In this document: one piece after another, positions 17,401 to 24,559 of the stretch | How the letters are laid out: the number at the start of each line of letters is the position of its first letter | How positions within the stretch are numbered: position 1 is the stretch's first letter | Assembly (NCBI RefSeq): GCF_031456545.1 | Contig: NZ_JAVDUV010000001.1 | Span: 186,001-250,000, forward strand | DNA length: 64,000 nt | From: Agromyces sp. 3263 | GTDB lineage: Bacteria > Actinomycetota > Actinomycetes > Actinomycetales > Microbacteriaceae | Direction: 5' to 3' | Program-made: the position numbers and the translations under genes | The notes under the pieces: model-generated | What the model was told of the DNA's origin: nothing | What the model saw: the letters and a program-made list of their open reading frames with translations, nothing else | The model's database searches: none

Positions 17401-20345
17401 CCGGGGCGGACCGTGACCTCGTCCGCCACCGCGATCGGCAGGCGGGCCCCGTCGAACTTCGGCGCGATGCCGACCCGGACGGATCCCACTGCACGCGCGC
17501 CGAGCGCGTCAACGACGGAGTACTGGAACGTGTCGGTGCCCGGGGAGTAGTCGCCCGCCTGGTACTCAAGCCAGTCCGCCCCGCGCGCGGTGACCGCGCC
17601 ACGTTCGGGATTGGACTCCTGACCGAGCAGTTGCACCGAGTCCCCGTCGGGGTCGGTGCCGCCCAGCGGGATGGGGATCCGCACCTTCTCGCCGGCGATC
17701 ACCCGTGCGGTGATCGACGGCGGGACCGGCGCCGAATTGGTCTCGGGGTCCGCGTCGCGGACAGAGATGCTCACCGTCGCCGTCGCGTACTGGCCGTCGG
17801 ACGCCACGATGCGGTAGGTCGCCTGGAACTCGCCGGCCTCGTCGGGCGCGTAGTACCGCAGCCGGTCGCCCGCGGCGAACAGGAACCCGCCGGCCGGCTC
17901 CTGGTCGAGTTCGGGGGCGAGCGTGAACGGCATGGCGTCGGGGTGCTCGTCGTTGTCGAGGACCCGGATGTCGATGACGTCGCCCGTGCGAGCGGCGATG
18001 GTGTCGGGCGCGGCCACCGGAGGCTGGGCCCGGCTCGGTAGCGGCACCTCGACAAGCGTCACCTGGCCGTCGGCTTCGGCGAGCCCGTTGCTCACCCGGT
18101 AGCCGACCGTGGCGGACCCGGTCGCGAGCGGTCGGTCGAGCGTGATGCGGAGAATCCGGTGGTCGACCACTTCGACACGCACCCCCTCGTCGGCGGCATC
18201 GTCCGTGATGCCCGTGACGATGAGCACGCCGCCGGTGGGGTCGATATCGGTCGCGAGCACGTCGACGTCGACCGGCTGATTGACGCGCAGGAACGCCGTG
18301 TGCGGCACCGTGATCGGCGTCGTGTCGCGGTCGGGCGGGGCCGAGACGTCGACGCGGACGAGGCCCGTGGCCGTCTGCGTGCCGTCGGTGACCGAGTACT
18401 CGAGGTAGTGGGTGCGCACGTCGGCGCTCGTGAAGCGGAAGCTGCCCCCGTCGAAATCGGGCACGACCTGCACGTCGGGCTTGGCCGGCACTGCACTCAG
18501 CCGGTAGGTGCCCGAGCCGCCGCGCACGTGCCGGAGCGGATCGATCTTGATCTCCTCGCCCGCGGTGGCGAGCTCCACGAACGGTTCGGCGATGAGGGCG
18601 ACGTCTCCTGGTGCGCGCACGGAGACGGTGAGCACGCCGTTGCCGGTGGCGCGGCCGTCGGAGACCGCGAGCCCAACGGTGCGGCTTGCTCCGGCGCCGC
18701 CGGCCTCGTCGAAGACGACGATGCCCTCTGCGGTCGACGACAGGCGATCGGGCGCGTCCACGGCGGCGGACTCGAGGAAGAACGGGTCGCCGTCGGGGTC
18801 GAGCCAGTCGCCGAGGACGGCCGTGGTCACGCGCCCTCCCACCTCGACGGAGGCGTGGTTCTCCCGCTGCTGCACGGGGGGCGAGTTGTCCTCGGGATCG
18901 CGCACCGTGACGGTCGCGACGGCGTGCGCGGTTCCGCCACGGCCGTCGCCGACGGTGTACCCGAACGACAGCGTGCCGGATGCGGCCTCGTCGAGCGTGA
19001 GCTGCAGCTGCTGGTTGTTCGAGACGCGGTCGAGTCGCGCGCCCGGCGGCAGCTCGCCGTCGACGGCGTCGACGACGAGGACGTCGCCGTTCGCGTCGTA
19101 GTCGTTCAGGAGCACGGGCAGCAGCGTGGAGCGGCCGGGTCGGGCCCCGAGATGGTCGTCGATGGCGATCGGCGGGGCCTGCGTCTTCTCGACGGTCGGC
19201 TCGGTCTCGGGATCGTTCTCCTCGATCGTCTCCTCGTCGTGCTGGGTCGCGAGCAGCTCGTCCCAGTTGTCGATGAGCGCGTAGCCGTCTGCGGCGGCCC
19301 ACGTGCGGCCGGACTTGCGATCGTTCAGCACGAGCGTGGTGCCGTTCACCGCGAAGGCCAGCGCACTGCCGGGGGCGGCACCCTCGAGCCGGGTGAGGTC
19401 GCCGGGATCGTCCGGCGCGCACGAGCGCCAGGCATCCCGGCCCCAGGCTGCGTGGAGGCAGCCGTCGTGCATGACCGGCGCGGCGGGCGCACCGTTCACG
19501 CCCTCGTGGACGACCCGGGGCTCACCGCCGTCGAGGCCGACGCTGATGACGCCGCCCCGGAACGCGATGGCGACCGAATCGCCGGAGCGCGCCGGAACCT
19601 GGAGCACCGGGTCGTCGGTGGCGCCGAGCACCCCCGAGAGGTCGACCTCGTGCCCGTCGAGGAGGAGGCGCCGCGAATCGGCGTCGAGCACGACCCACCG
19701 CTCGCCGATGGACGTGATCTGCACCTCGGGATCGCCGTCGAGCGGGCGCGCCTGCCAACGCTCGGCGACCGTCTCCTCATCGGCGGCGTCGACGCGCGCG
19801 ACGTCGCCCGTCGAGGGCGTGTAGGCGAACAGCACCCCGGCGGGATCGACCGAGGTCACGGCGCCCGCTCCGAACGTCAGGGAGGGTTCGGCGTCGCTGT
19901 CGAAGTCCGCGAATCCGGAGGCCGGCACGGACCACACCGCACCGCCCGACGCGACGACGACCCGGTCGCCGGCGAGCGCGAGGGTCGTCCCGTCGGGGGG
20001 CACCGCGACGGACTTCGTGATCTTCGACGTGGTCGGATCGACGATGCCGACGCTCGCGCGGTCCTGGTCGAGGACGAGCACCGTCGCGCCCTGCTGGAGG
20101 ATGTCGGACGTGGATCCACCGGTCTCGACGACCGAGTTGAGCTCCAGGATGGCGGTGTTGGCCCGGCCGACTGACTGCGCTTCGTCGTTCACGACCCAGA
20201 CCGAGGCGTCGCCGAGGTCCATCCGCTGCGCCGCGTACCCGCCCGAGGCCACGGCGACGACGGCCACCACGGCGACGACGGCGGTGACCGCCCCGATCGT
20301 GGCGAGCGCCGACCGGTGCCGTCCGAGCTGCGGGACCCGCATCAT
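14469..20345 (-). CDS. Giant Ig-like/fibronectin III single-pass surface protein
   Basis: A 1,958-residue protein anchored by one N-terminal membrane segment (residues about 12-37). Residues 45-365 contain repeated short strands (VWVVND, VLVLDQD) suggesting a propeller-like domain. An acidic linker at about 366-388 follows. Residues about 390-1465 are tandem cadherin/Ig-like modules with recurring DPDGD and NDYDANGD calcium-type motifs. Residues 1465 onward hold two to three fibronectin III domains with paired cysteines. The ATG overlaps the kinase stop by 4 bases. It corresponds to the fn3 gene of the Bifidobacterium PFNA cluster. Probably an extracytoplasmic scaffold or adhesin; function is inferred. 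Confidence 0.85.
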   Translation of the reverse strand: MMRVPQLGRHRSALATIGAVTAVVAVVAVVAVASGGYAAQRMDLGDASVWVVNDEAQSVGRANTAILELNSVVETGGSTSDILQQGATVLVLDQDRASVGIVDPTTSKITKSVAVPPDGTTLALAGDRVVVASGGAVWSVPASGFADFDSDAEPSLTFGAGAVTSVDPAGVLFAYTPSTGDVARVDAADEETVAERWQARPLDGDPEVQITSIGERWVVLDADSRRLLLDGHEVDLSGVLGATDDPVLQVPARSGDSVAIAFRGGVISVGLDGGEPRVVHEGVNGAPAAPVMHDGCLHAAWGRDAWRSCAPDDPGDLTRLEGAAPGSALAFAVNGTTLVLNDRKSGRTWAAADGYALIDNWDELLATQHDEETIEENDPETEPTVEKTQAPPIAIDDHLGARPGRSTLLPVLLNDYDANGDVLVVDAVDGELPPGARLDRVSNNQQLQLTLDEAASGTLSFGYTVGDGRGGTAHAVATVTVRDPEDNSPPVQQRENHASVEVGGRVTTAVLGDWLDPDGDPFFLESAAVDAPDRLSSTAEGIVVFDEAGGAGASRTVGLAVSDGRATGNGVLTVSVRAPGDVALIAEPFVELATAGEEIKIDPLRHVRGGSGTYRLSAVPAKPDVQVVPDFDGGSFRFTSADVRTHYLEYSVTDGTQTATGLVRVDVSAPPDRDTTPITVPHTAFLRVNQPVDVDVLATDIDPTGGVLIVTGITDDAADEGVRVEVVDHRILRITLDRPLATGSATVGYRVSNGLAEADGQVTLVEVPLPSRAQPPVAAPDTIAARTGDVIDIRVLDNDEHPDAMPFTLAPELDQEPAGGFLFAAGDRLRYYAPDEAGEFQATYRIVASDGQYATATVSISVRDADPETNSAPVPPSITARVIAGEKVRIPIPLGGTDPDGDSVQLLGQESNPERGAVTARGADWLEYQAGDYSPGTDTFQYSVVDALGARAVGSVRVGIAPKFDGARLPIAVADEVTVRPGRTISVRVLDNDSDPDGGSLEITKLEPNTDGATGEIDGDTVRVEVPDVEGETAFVYTIQNERLGTASNFLRVIADDDAPLARPEASDTVLSLSDILDEDVVDVEVLRNVFLADGDAADLTVGLVAGYDSGAQVRRDGSIRVTVEDRRQIIPFSVSHPEDPSVVSYAFIWVPGRDDALPQLRRDAPDVEVRSGAEVVLDLDDYVIAASGRPVRIADEASVRASHSDGTDLVVDEDTVRFRSEKGYFGPASLSMTVTDGESGTDPAGRTGTIVIPIDVQPTEDQPPTFVGGVIDFEPGQSKTIDLVKLTTYPYPEHLDELAFRILEPRPDGFSLSLDGQELTIAAAEATRTDGSRPTVSIAVRDDAHEGTAGRIELRVVPSTRPLAQPAPDYAVTARGRTTTIDVLANDRGTNPFPGTPLRVVRVTGIGDDLPAGVRVVPSADRSTLTVDVDQRAEPINTTLQYQVADATEDPSRYAWGSVTISVQDRPDPVTQPQVTGFGDRTLDVAFGAGGFNNSPITGYEISLVDAVGGEVLDTSSCAATTCTVPTPGNGQGNAVRVRIQARNDIGLSDAVEAPGPIWSDVIPPPPAGLRALPLDGRLRIEWSPVDSGGGSEVGSYVVNVAGVSSEVDAGAACTATLCATESQGIANGTQVPFTVSARNQAYPALAAWTEAGGTGTPFGSPIAGDISVVGDAAAGTVTVSWSPFEGNGDAIGGYFVQRLADGQTGVPSGPQACSVTSPAPGQVLAPASGGSVAEVVQVGPDASSVQFSGTVTESTRYSFVVWGFNRAACVNTEVAGIVVRPAPGAVNSVQSDMSWMNEETWDRYISSVDAGAPRLQIVAVDGNGAQLGQPTDFRGSGWLRALLNRPFGESARFQVRSCSVWGSCGPWSAIMPSSASPSLTFALPSRVWDAASKTWSWAAAPDNSGLPAAFSCGTEDGRNSRNAQSANTCQVPDANEADRVWLDVEVAGVTARYWNR

Positions 20346-21760
20346 CCGACGCCCTCCTCGACGTCGACGCAGCGCTCCGCGCTCGGCGCACCGGACTTGC
20401 CGTCGCGGGTGACGGTGACGGTGGCGCACACGCGGTCGCCGTCTGCCACGGTCACCACGTAGCTCGCATCCCGCTGCATGGGGGATGCGACGCCGTCGAC
20501 GGCCACCACGTACGCGTCACCGCCCTCGATGCCGGGATCGTCCCAGGTGAAGGTCACCGTGGTGCCCGCGGCGGTGCCGTGCACGTCGGTGACGACGGGG
20601 ATGCCGCGTGCCCCCTGCACCGCGGCGAAGACGCCGGCGCCGACGAGCACGACGATGAGCGCCGCGGCGATCGAGATTCCCCAGACGACCCGCTTCGTGG
20701 TCGGCGGCGCGGTGCGGGCGCGGCCGGTCGTGTCGTCGTGCGACCGGGTGTCCGTCCTCAGGATGGTGCCCGAGCCGCGCGGGGCCGAGCGGCGGGTGCG
20801 GCGACGGGAGCCCTTCGCGTCGGCGACGGCGTGCTGCCCGCCGATGCGGGTGCGCTCGTCGAGGTCGACGGCCGTGGCGAGCGCCCAGTCGTCCATGGCG
20901 ACCTCGAGCGGCGTCTGCAGCAGCCCGAGCTCCTCCTCGACCGCCTGCAGGTCCCTGATGAACTCGAGCGCGCTGGCCTGGCGATCCTGCGGCCGCTTCG
21001 ACATCGCCCGTGCGAGCACGCGTTCGAGGCTGCGCGGCACGTCGACGCGGCCCGTCGGGGCGGGCTTGGCCTTCTCGATGCGCCCCATGAGGGCGGCGGT
21101 GCCGTTGTCGCCCCCCGGCACCTCGAACGGGCTCCGACCGGCGATGAGCGAGTAGACGGTCGCGCCGAGCGACCAGACCTCGCTCGCGACGGTGCCCGAC
21201 ACGTCGTCGTGCAGCACCTCGGGCGCGGACCACGGAATGGAGAGGCCGACCGCCTCGCTGGTCTCCGCCTCACCGAGGGTCGACGCAATGCCGAAGTCCG
21301 ACAGCACGGGATGTCCGTAGGCGGTCGTGAGGATGTTCGAGGGCTTGATGTCGCGGTGCAGCACGCCCTGGCGGTGCGCGGTCTCGACGGCGCTCGCGAT
21401 GCGCACGCCGATGGAGAGCACCTCGGCGAGCGGCAGTTGCACGGCCCGGTACCGCTGGCCGAGGGTCGACGAGCAGTACTCCATGACGAGGTAGGGCCGT
21501 CCGTCGGCGGCGACGCTCGCCTGGTAGACGGTGAGGATCGACGGGTGCGACGACAGCTGCGCCATGAGGTTCGCTTCGGCCTGGAACATCTGCCTGAGCT
21601 CGTCGTTGACGACCTCCGCGAGGAGCACCTTGACGGCGACGAGGCGTCGCGGCATGTTCTGCTCGTAGAGGAACACGTCGGCGAATCCGCCGGATCCGAG
21701 CACCCTGATGAACGCGAACCCGGGCAGGTTCGGCGGGGTGGACGGCAGGCGCCTCGTCAC
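20342..21760 (-). CDS. Transmembrane Ser/Thr protein kinase
   Basis: A 472-residue Hanks-type kinase. The glycine loop GSGGFADV, Lys44, the catalytic loop HRDIKPSN (Asp137), DFG (155-157) and SAPE are all present, so it should be active. A basic linker, one membrane helix near residue 360 and a 90-residue extracytoplasmic fibronectin-like tail follow; there are no PASTA repeats. The GTG at 21760 has a strong GGAGG site. Heads an operon coupled to the Ig/FN3 gene and resembles Pkb2 of Bifidobacterium. Likely phosphorylates the FHA partners or the MoxR/DUF58 complex. Confidence 0.9.
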   Translation of the reverse strand: MTRRLPSTPPNLPGFAFIRVLGSGGFADVFLYEQNMPRRLVAVKVLLAEVVNDELRQMFQAEANLMAQLSSHPSILTVYQASVAADGRPYLVMEYCSSTLGQRYRAVQLPLAEVLSIGVRIASAVETAHRQGVLHRDIKPSNILTTAYGHPVLSDFGIASTLGEAETSEAVGLSIPWSAPEVLHDDVSGTVASEVWSLGATVYSLIAGRSPFEVPGGDNGTAALMGRIEKAKPAPTGRVDVPRSLERVLARAMSKRPQDRQASALEFIRDLQAVEEELGLLQTPLEVAMDDWALATAVDLDERTRIGGQHAVADAKGSRRRTRRSAPRGSGTILRTDTRSHDDTTGRARTAPPTTKRVVWGISIAAALIVVLVGAGVFAAVQGARGIPVVTDVHGTAAGTTVTFTWDDPGIEGGDAYVVAVDGVASPMQRDASYVVTVADGDRVCATVTVTRDGKSGAPSAERCVDVEEGVG

Positions 21761-21818
21761 GTTCCTCCCAGCTCGGGTGCGTCGGCGCTCGGAGGTCCGG
21801 CGGGCGCCCGGTGCCCCC

Positions 21819-21824
21819 ATTGTA
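21819..21824 (-). promoter_or_regulatory. -10 element for the kinase operon
   Basis: TACAAT read on the minus strand, followed by GG. It would give a leader of about 50 bases carrying the GGAGG site of the kinase. The same TACAATGG occurs upstream of the FHA gene. No convincing -35 is seen. Confidence 0.45.
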
Positions 21825-21833
21825 GATTGGCCG

Positions 21834-21883
21834 CGGATGCCGCACCTGAGGTTGTGCAGAAGGCCGCGGGCACGCGGCATCCG
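21834..21883. terminator. Hairpin after the phosphatase gene
   Basis: Inverted repeat CGGATGCCGC ... GCGGCATCCG (10 base pairs, 30-base loop) directly after the phosphatase stop. It may reduce read-through into the kinase operon. No U tract, as is common in high-GC actinobacteria. Confidence 0.5.
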
Positions 21884-22714
21884 TCAGTCGAGGTCGCTGT
21901 CGTCGCCGCGACCGCGCCACACCGCACCGGCCGGTCGCACGACCTTCAGCACGTCGACCACGACGACGGTGACGTTGTCGCGGCCGCCGTTGCCGAGCGC
22001 GGCCTCGACGAGCTGTCGCGCCGCCTTCTCGGGCTTCTGGTTCGCGACGAGGAAGTGGCGGATGCCGTAGGCGGTCAGCTCCTTGGTCAGCCCGTCGGAG
22101 CAGATCAGGAGGCGCATGCCCTCCTCCACGGCGATCGCGCGGTAGTCGGGAATCGGCGCCTCGTGGAACCCGACCGCCCGCGTGATGACGTTCGAGTGGG
22201 GGTGGGTGTCGGCCTCCTCGCGCGTGATCTGGCCGGCGTCGACGAGTTCCTGCACGATCGAGTGGTCGACGGTGAGCTGCTCGAGCACGCCGCCGACGAG
22301 GCGATAGACGCGGGAGTCGCCGATGTTGAAGACGATCCACGCCGGCTCGTCGGAGATGGCACCGAGGGCCGCGCCGGTCACCGTGGTGCCGCTGCCCTCA
22401 TCGGTGACGCCGGCGCCCCGGCCCATGTCCTGCACGGCGAGACGAAGGGCCGAGTCGATCTCGGGTGTGCCCATCGTGAGGCGCCCGCCGTGCTCGGCCA
22501 GGCGGGTCACGACCGCGGCGCTCGCGAAGTCGCCGGCGGCATGGCCGCCCATGCCGTCGGCCACCGCGAAGATGGGCGCCTGCGCCACGAAGCTGTCCTC
22601 GTTGACCTCGCGTCGCAGGCCGGTGTCGGTCACGGCGGCCCACGCGATCGTGACCTCGGTGCCGTCGGGCAGCGTGATGCGGTGCTTGGCGTTTCCGTTG
22701 CCGATCTGCGTCAC
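21884..22714 (-). CDS. PP2C-family protein phosphatase
   Basis: A 276-residue PPM/PP2C phosphatase. Metal-binding and family motifs are visible: REVNEDSF, ADGMGGHAAG, NIGDSRVYRL, CSDGLT and GGRDNVTVVVV. No membrane segment follows, unlike PstP of mycobacteria, so it should be cytosolic. The GTG overlaps the FHA gene stop by 4 bases (GTGA). It should reverse phosphorylation by the downstream kinase. The next gene is 123 bases away, past a hairpin and a probable promoter. Confidence 0.9.
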   Translation of the reverse strand: MTQIGNGNAKHRITLPDGTEVTIAWAAVTDTGLRREVNEDSFVAQAPIFAVADGMGGHAAGDFASAAVVTRLAEHGGRLTMGTPEIDSALRLAVQDMGRGAGVTDEGSGTTVTGAALGAISDEPAWIVFNIGDSRVYRLVGGVLEQLTVDHSIVQELVDAGQITREEADTHPHSNVITRAVGFHEAPIPDYRAIAVEEGMRLLICSDGLTKELTAYGIRHFLVANQKPEKAARQLVEAALGNGGRDNVTVVVVDVLKVVRPAGAVWRGRGDDSDLD

Positions 22715-23889
22715 GGCGCTGCCTGCTGTCTGCTCGGTTCGCTCGAGGGGGGAACGACGGGGGCTGGGAGGATCTCGACGATCGTATCGTCTCCGAGGTC
22801 GAGTCGTGTGCCCGGTGCCACGACGATCGATTCGCCGGCGCGCAGGCGACGCGTGCCCGACCTGCCGTGCACGGTGGTGCCGTTCGTGGACCGCAGGTCG
22901 GTCGCGATGACGCGGGTGCCCTCCACCCGGAGCTCGAGGTGCGTGGCCGAGACCGCACCGCGCGGGGAGGCGACGGTCACGAGCTCGGGCGGGGCCCCGG
23001 CGGCGGGAATGCGCGGCGCCAGCGGGCGGCGCCCGATGAGCACCGGGCCGGCGATGGGATGCGGCGGGCCATCGCCGATCCGGAACGCCGGGATGGGCCG
23101 GGTCGGCGGTGGTGGCGCGGGTGCCGCCGGTCCCCCCTCGGCGACGAACGGCACCGTCGACGGCTGCTGGGGCGCACCCGCCGCCGAGGACGGCGGCGAC
23201 GCGGTGACGGACGACCCCGCCGCGTGTCCGGTGGGAACGGGACTTCCGGGCGCCGCGGACCGGCGTGGCGTGAGGATCGTGTCGGCCGAGTCCAGGGGCG
23301 TGCCGGGCTCGGCGTCGGCATTCGGCCCGGCCGCGCCGGCGACGGGCCGTGCACGGCCCATGAGGATGGTGTCGGCATCGGCGGCGGATGCCCGTGGTCG
23401 CCGGGGCGCCGCGAGCGAGTTCCACTCGAGCGCCGAGGCGCGCAGGCTGGCGCGCGCGTGCGCCACGACGTCGGGCGTCTCGCCGAGGTGATCGAGCGGC
23501 GCATCCGCCCCGACGATACGGATCGCGATCACGGCGTCGAAGTCGGCGAGATGCCAAGGACGGATGCCGCGCGCGTCGAACCGCCTCATGCCGCCGGGCG
23601 ACGTCAGGTCGACGACGGCGTCGCCGCGGACGACGGCCGTCACCTCGGCTGGCGAGTCGCCCGGCCACCAGACGATGCCGAAGGACTCCACCGCGTCCGC
23701 GCCGCCGAGCGGGACCAGGCCGACGAGGGCCTCGATGGTCACCGTCGCGTCGGCCGCCGCCGCCGCCAGGGCCGTGGTCGCCGCGTCGGGGGCCGGCGCG
23801 GCGATCGCGGCGATGAAGCGGTCGCCGACGACGACGTCCCATGCGGGCGCGCCGGGCACCACCGCGCTCGTGACGGATCCGACCACCAT
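22711..23889 (-). CDS. FHA domain protein
   Basis: A protein of about 392 residues. The N-terminal 190 residues form an unassigned Ala/Val-rich globular domain found in FHA proteins of such clusters. A Pro/Ala/Ser-rich disordered linker with two ADTIL motifs, possible phosphothreonine sites, follows. The C-terminal FHA domain shows LIGRRP, VSATHLEL and STNGTTVHG. The start is uncertain: I used ATG 23889. GTG codons at 23916 or 23955 are alternatives, and 23955 would lie just after a predicted -10. First gene of the cluster and coupled to the phosphatase gene. Confidence 0.8.
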   Translation of the reverse strand: MVVGSVTSAVVPGAPAWDVVVGDRFIAAIAAPAPDAATTALAAAAADATVTIEALVGLVPLGGADAVESFGIVWWPGDSPAEVTAVVRGDAVVDLTSPGGMRRFDARGIRPWHLADFDAVIAIRIVGADAPLDHLGETPDVVAHARASLRASALEWNSLAAPRRPRASAADADTILMGRARPVAGAAGPNADAEPGTPLDSADTILTPRRSAAPGSPVPTGHAAGSSVTASPPSSAAGAPQQPSTVPFVAEGGPAAPAPPPPTRPIPAFRIGDGPPHPIAGPVLIGRRPLAPRIPAAGAPPELVTVASPRGAVSATHLELRVEGTRVIATDLRSTNGTTVHGRSGTRRLRAGESIVVAPGTRLDLGDDTIVEILPAPVVPPSSEPSRQQAAP

Positions 23890-23967
23890 GTCGACCAGTC
23901 TGGCACCGTGCGCCACGACACGTCCGCGCAGGGCGCATCCCGTGGGATCCACCACACACGAGCTGCC

Positions 23968-23973
23968 ATTGTA
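23968..23973 (-). promoter_or_regulatory. -10 element for the FHA-phosphatase genes
   Basis: TACAATGG on the minus strand, identical over eight bases to the one before the kinase. It lies 79 bases before the assumed ATG and 13 bases before the in-frame GTG at 23955. Confidence 0.4.
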
Positions 23974-23974
23974 T

Positions 23975-24015
23975 GGAATCAGTTGCGAACCGCGCTGGTT
24001 TCGACGGAATCGCTT
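23975..24015. promoter_or_regulatory. Direct repeats, possible Lrp sites
   Basis: GGAATCAGTTG at 23975 and GGAATCGCTTG at 24006 are spaced 31 bases, about three helical turns, in the divergent intergenic region. A similar GAATCGTT lies at 6157 upstream of potD. The second copy overlaps the -35 of the lrp promoter, which would fit autorepression. Confidence 0.35.
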
Positions 24016-24042
24016 GCCAGCGGCATTCGTCGCTGACATGAT
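24014..24042 (+). promoter_or_regulatory. Promoter of the Lrp regulator
   Basis: TTGCCA and CATGAT separated by 17 bases. The predicted start site falls on the ATG itself at 24049, so the transcript should be leaderless. Confidence 0.55.
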
Positions 24043-24048
24043 CGACGC

Positions 24049-24531
24049 ATGACGAACTCCGCGCGTTCGGCGCAGCTGCGGCCGGTGCACCTCGACGACG
24101 TCTCCAAGGCGATCATCGAGCAGCTCCAGGCCGACGGCCGGCGGTCGTACGCCGACATCGGCAAGGCGGTCGGCCTGTCGGAGGCCGCGGTCCGTCAGCG
24201 GGTGCAGCGGCTCACCGAATCGGGCGTGATGCAGATCGTCGCCGTGACCGACCCGATGCAGTTGGGCTTCACCCGGCAGGCCATGATCGGCATCCGGGCC
24301 GGCGGCGACACCCGACAGCTCGCCGAGCAGCTCGCCGAGATCCCCGAGCTCGACTATGTCGTGCTCACGGCCGGCAGCTTCGACCTGCTCGCCGAGGTGG
24401 TCTGCGAGAACGACGAGGAACTCATCAACCTGCTGAACTCGCGCATCCGCAACCTGCCGGGCGTGCAGAGCACCGAGACCTTCGTATACCTGAAGCTGCA
24501 GAAGCAGTTCTACAACTGGGGCACCCGCTGA
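24049..24531 (+). CDS. Lrp/AsnC-family regulator
   Basis: A 160-residue regulator with an N-terminal winged helix (YADIGKAVGLSEAAVRQRVQRL) and a C-terminal ligand-binding RAM domain. It is divergent from the FHA cluster and 28 bases before the aminotransferase gene. The ATG lies 6 bases after a -10-like CATGAT, so the mRNA is probably leaderless. Homologues next to polyamine aminotransferases usually control those genes in response to an amino acid or polyamine; the effector here is inferred. Confidence 0.88.
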   Translation: MTNSARSAQLRPVHLDDVSKAIIEQLQADGRRSYADIGKAVGLSEAAVRQRVQRLTESGVMQIVAVTDPMQLGFTRQAMIGIRAGGDTRQLAEQLAEIPELDYVVLTAGSFDLLAEVVCENDEELINLLNSRIRNLPGVQSTETFVYLKLQKQFYNWGTR

Positions 24532-24559
24532 GCGGGCGACCCGAACCAGGAGGACAGCC

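Noticed and set aside
16248..18041. A 597-codon plus-strand frame opposite the Ig/FN3 gene
   Set aside because: Composition typical of a reverse-frame shadow; the minus strand shows repeated Ig modules.
6223..23889. A complete type VII secretion locus
   Set aside because: Only the EccC-like ATPase is present; no EccB, EccD, EccE, MycP or WXG100 gene can be seen.
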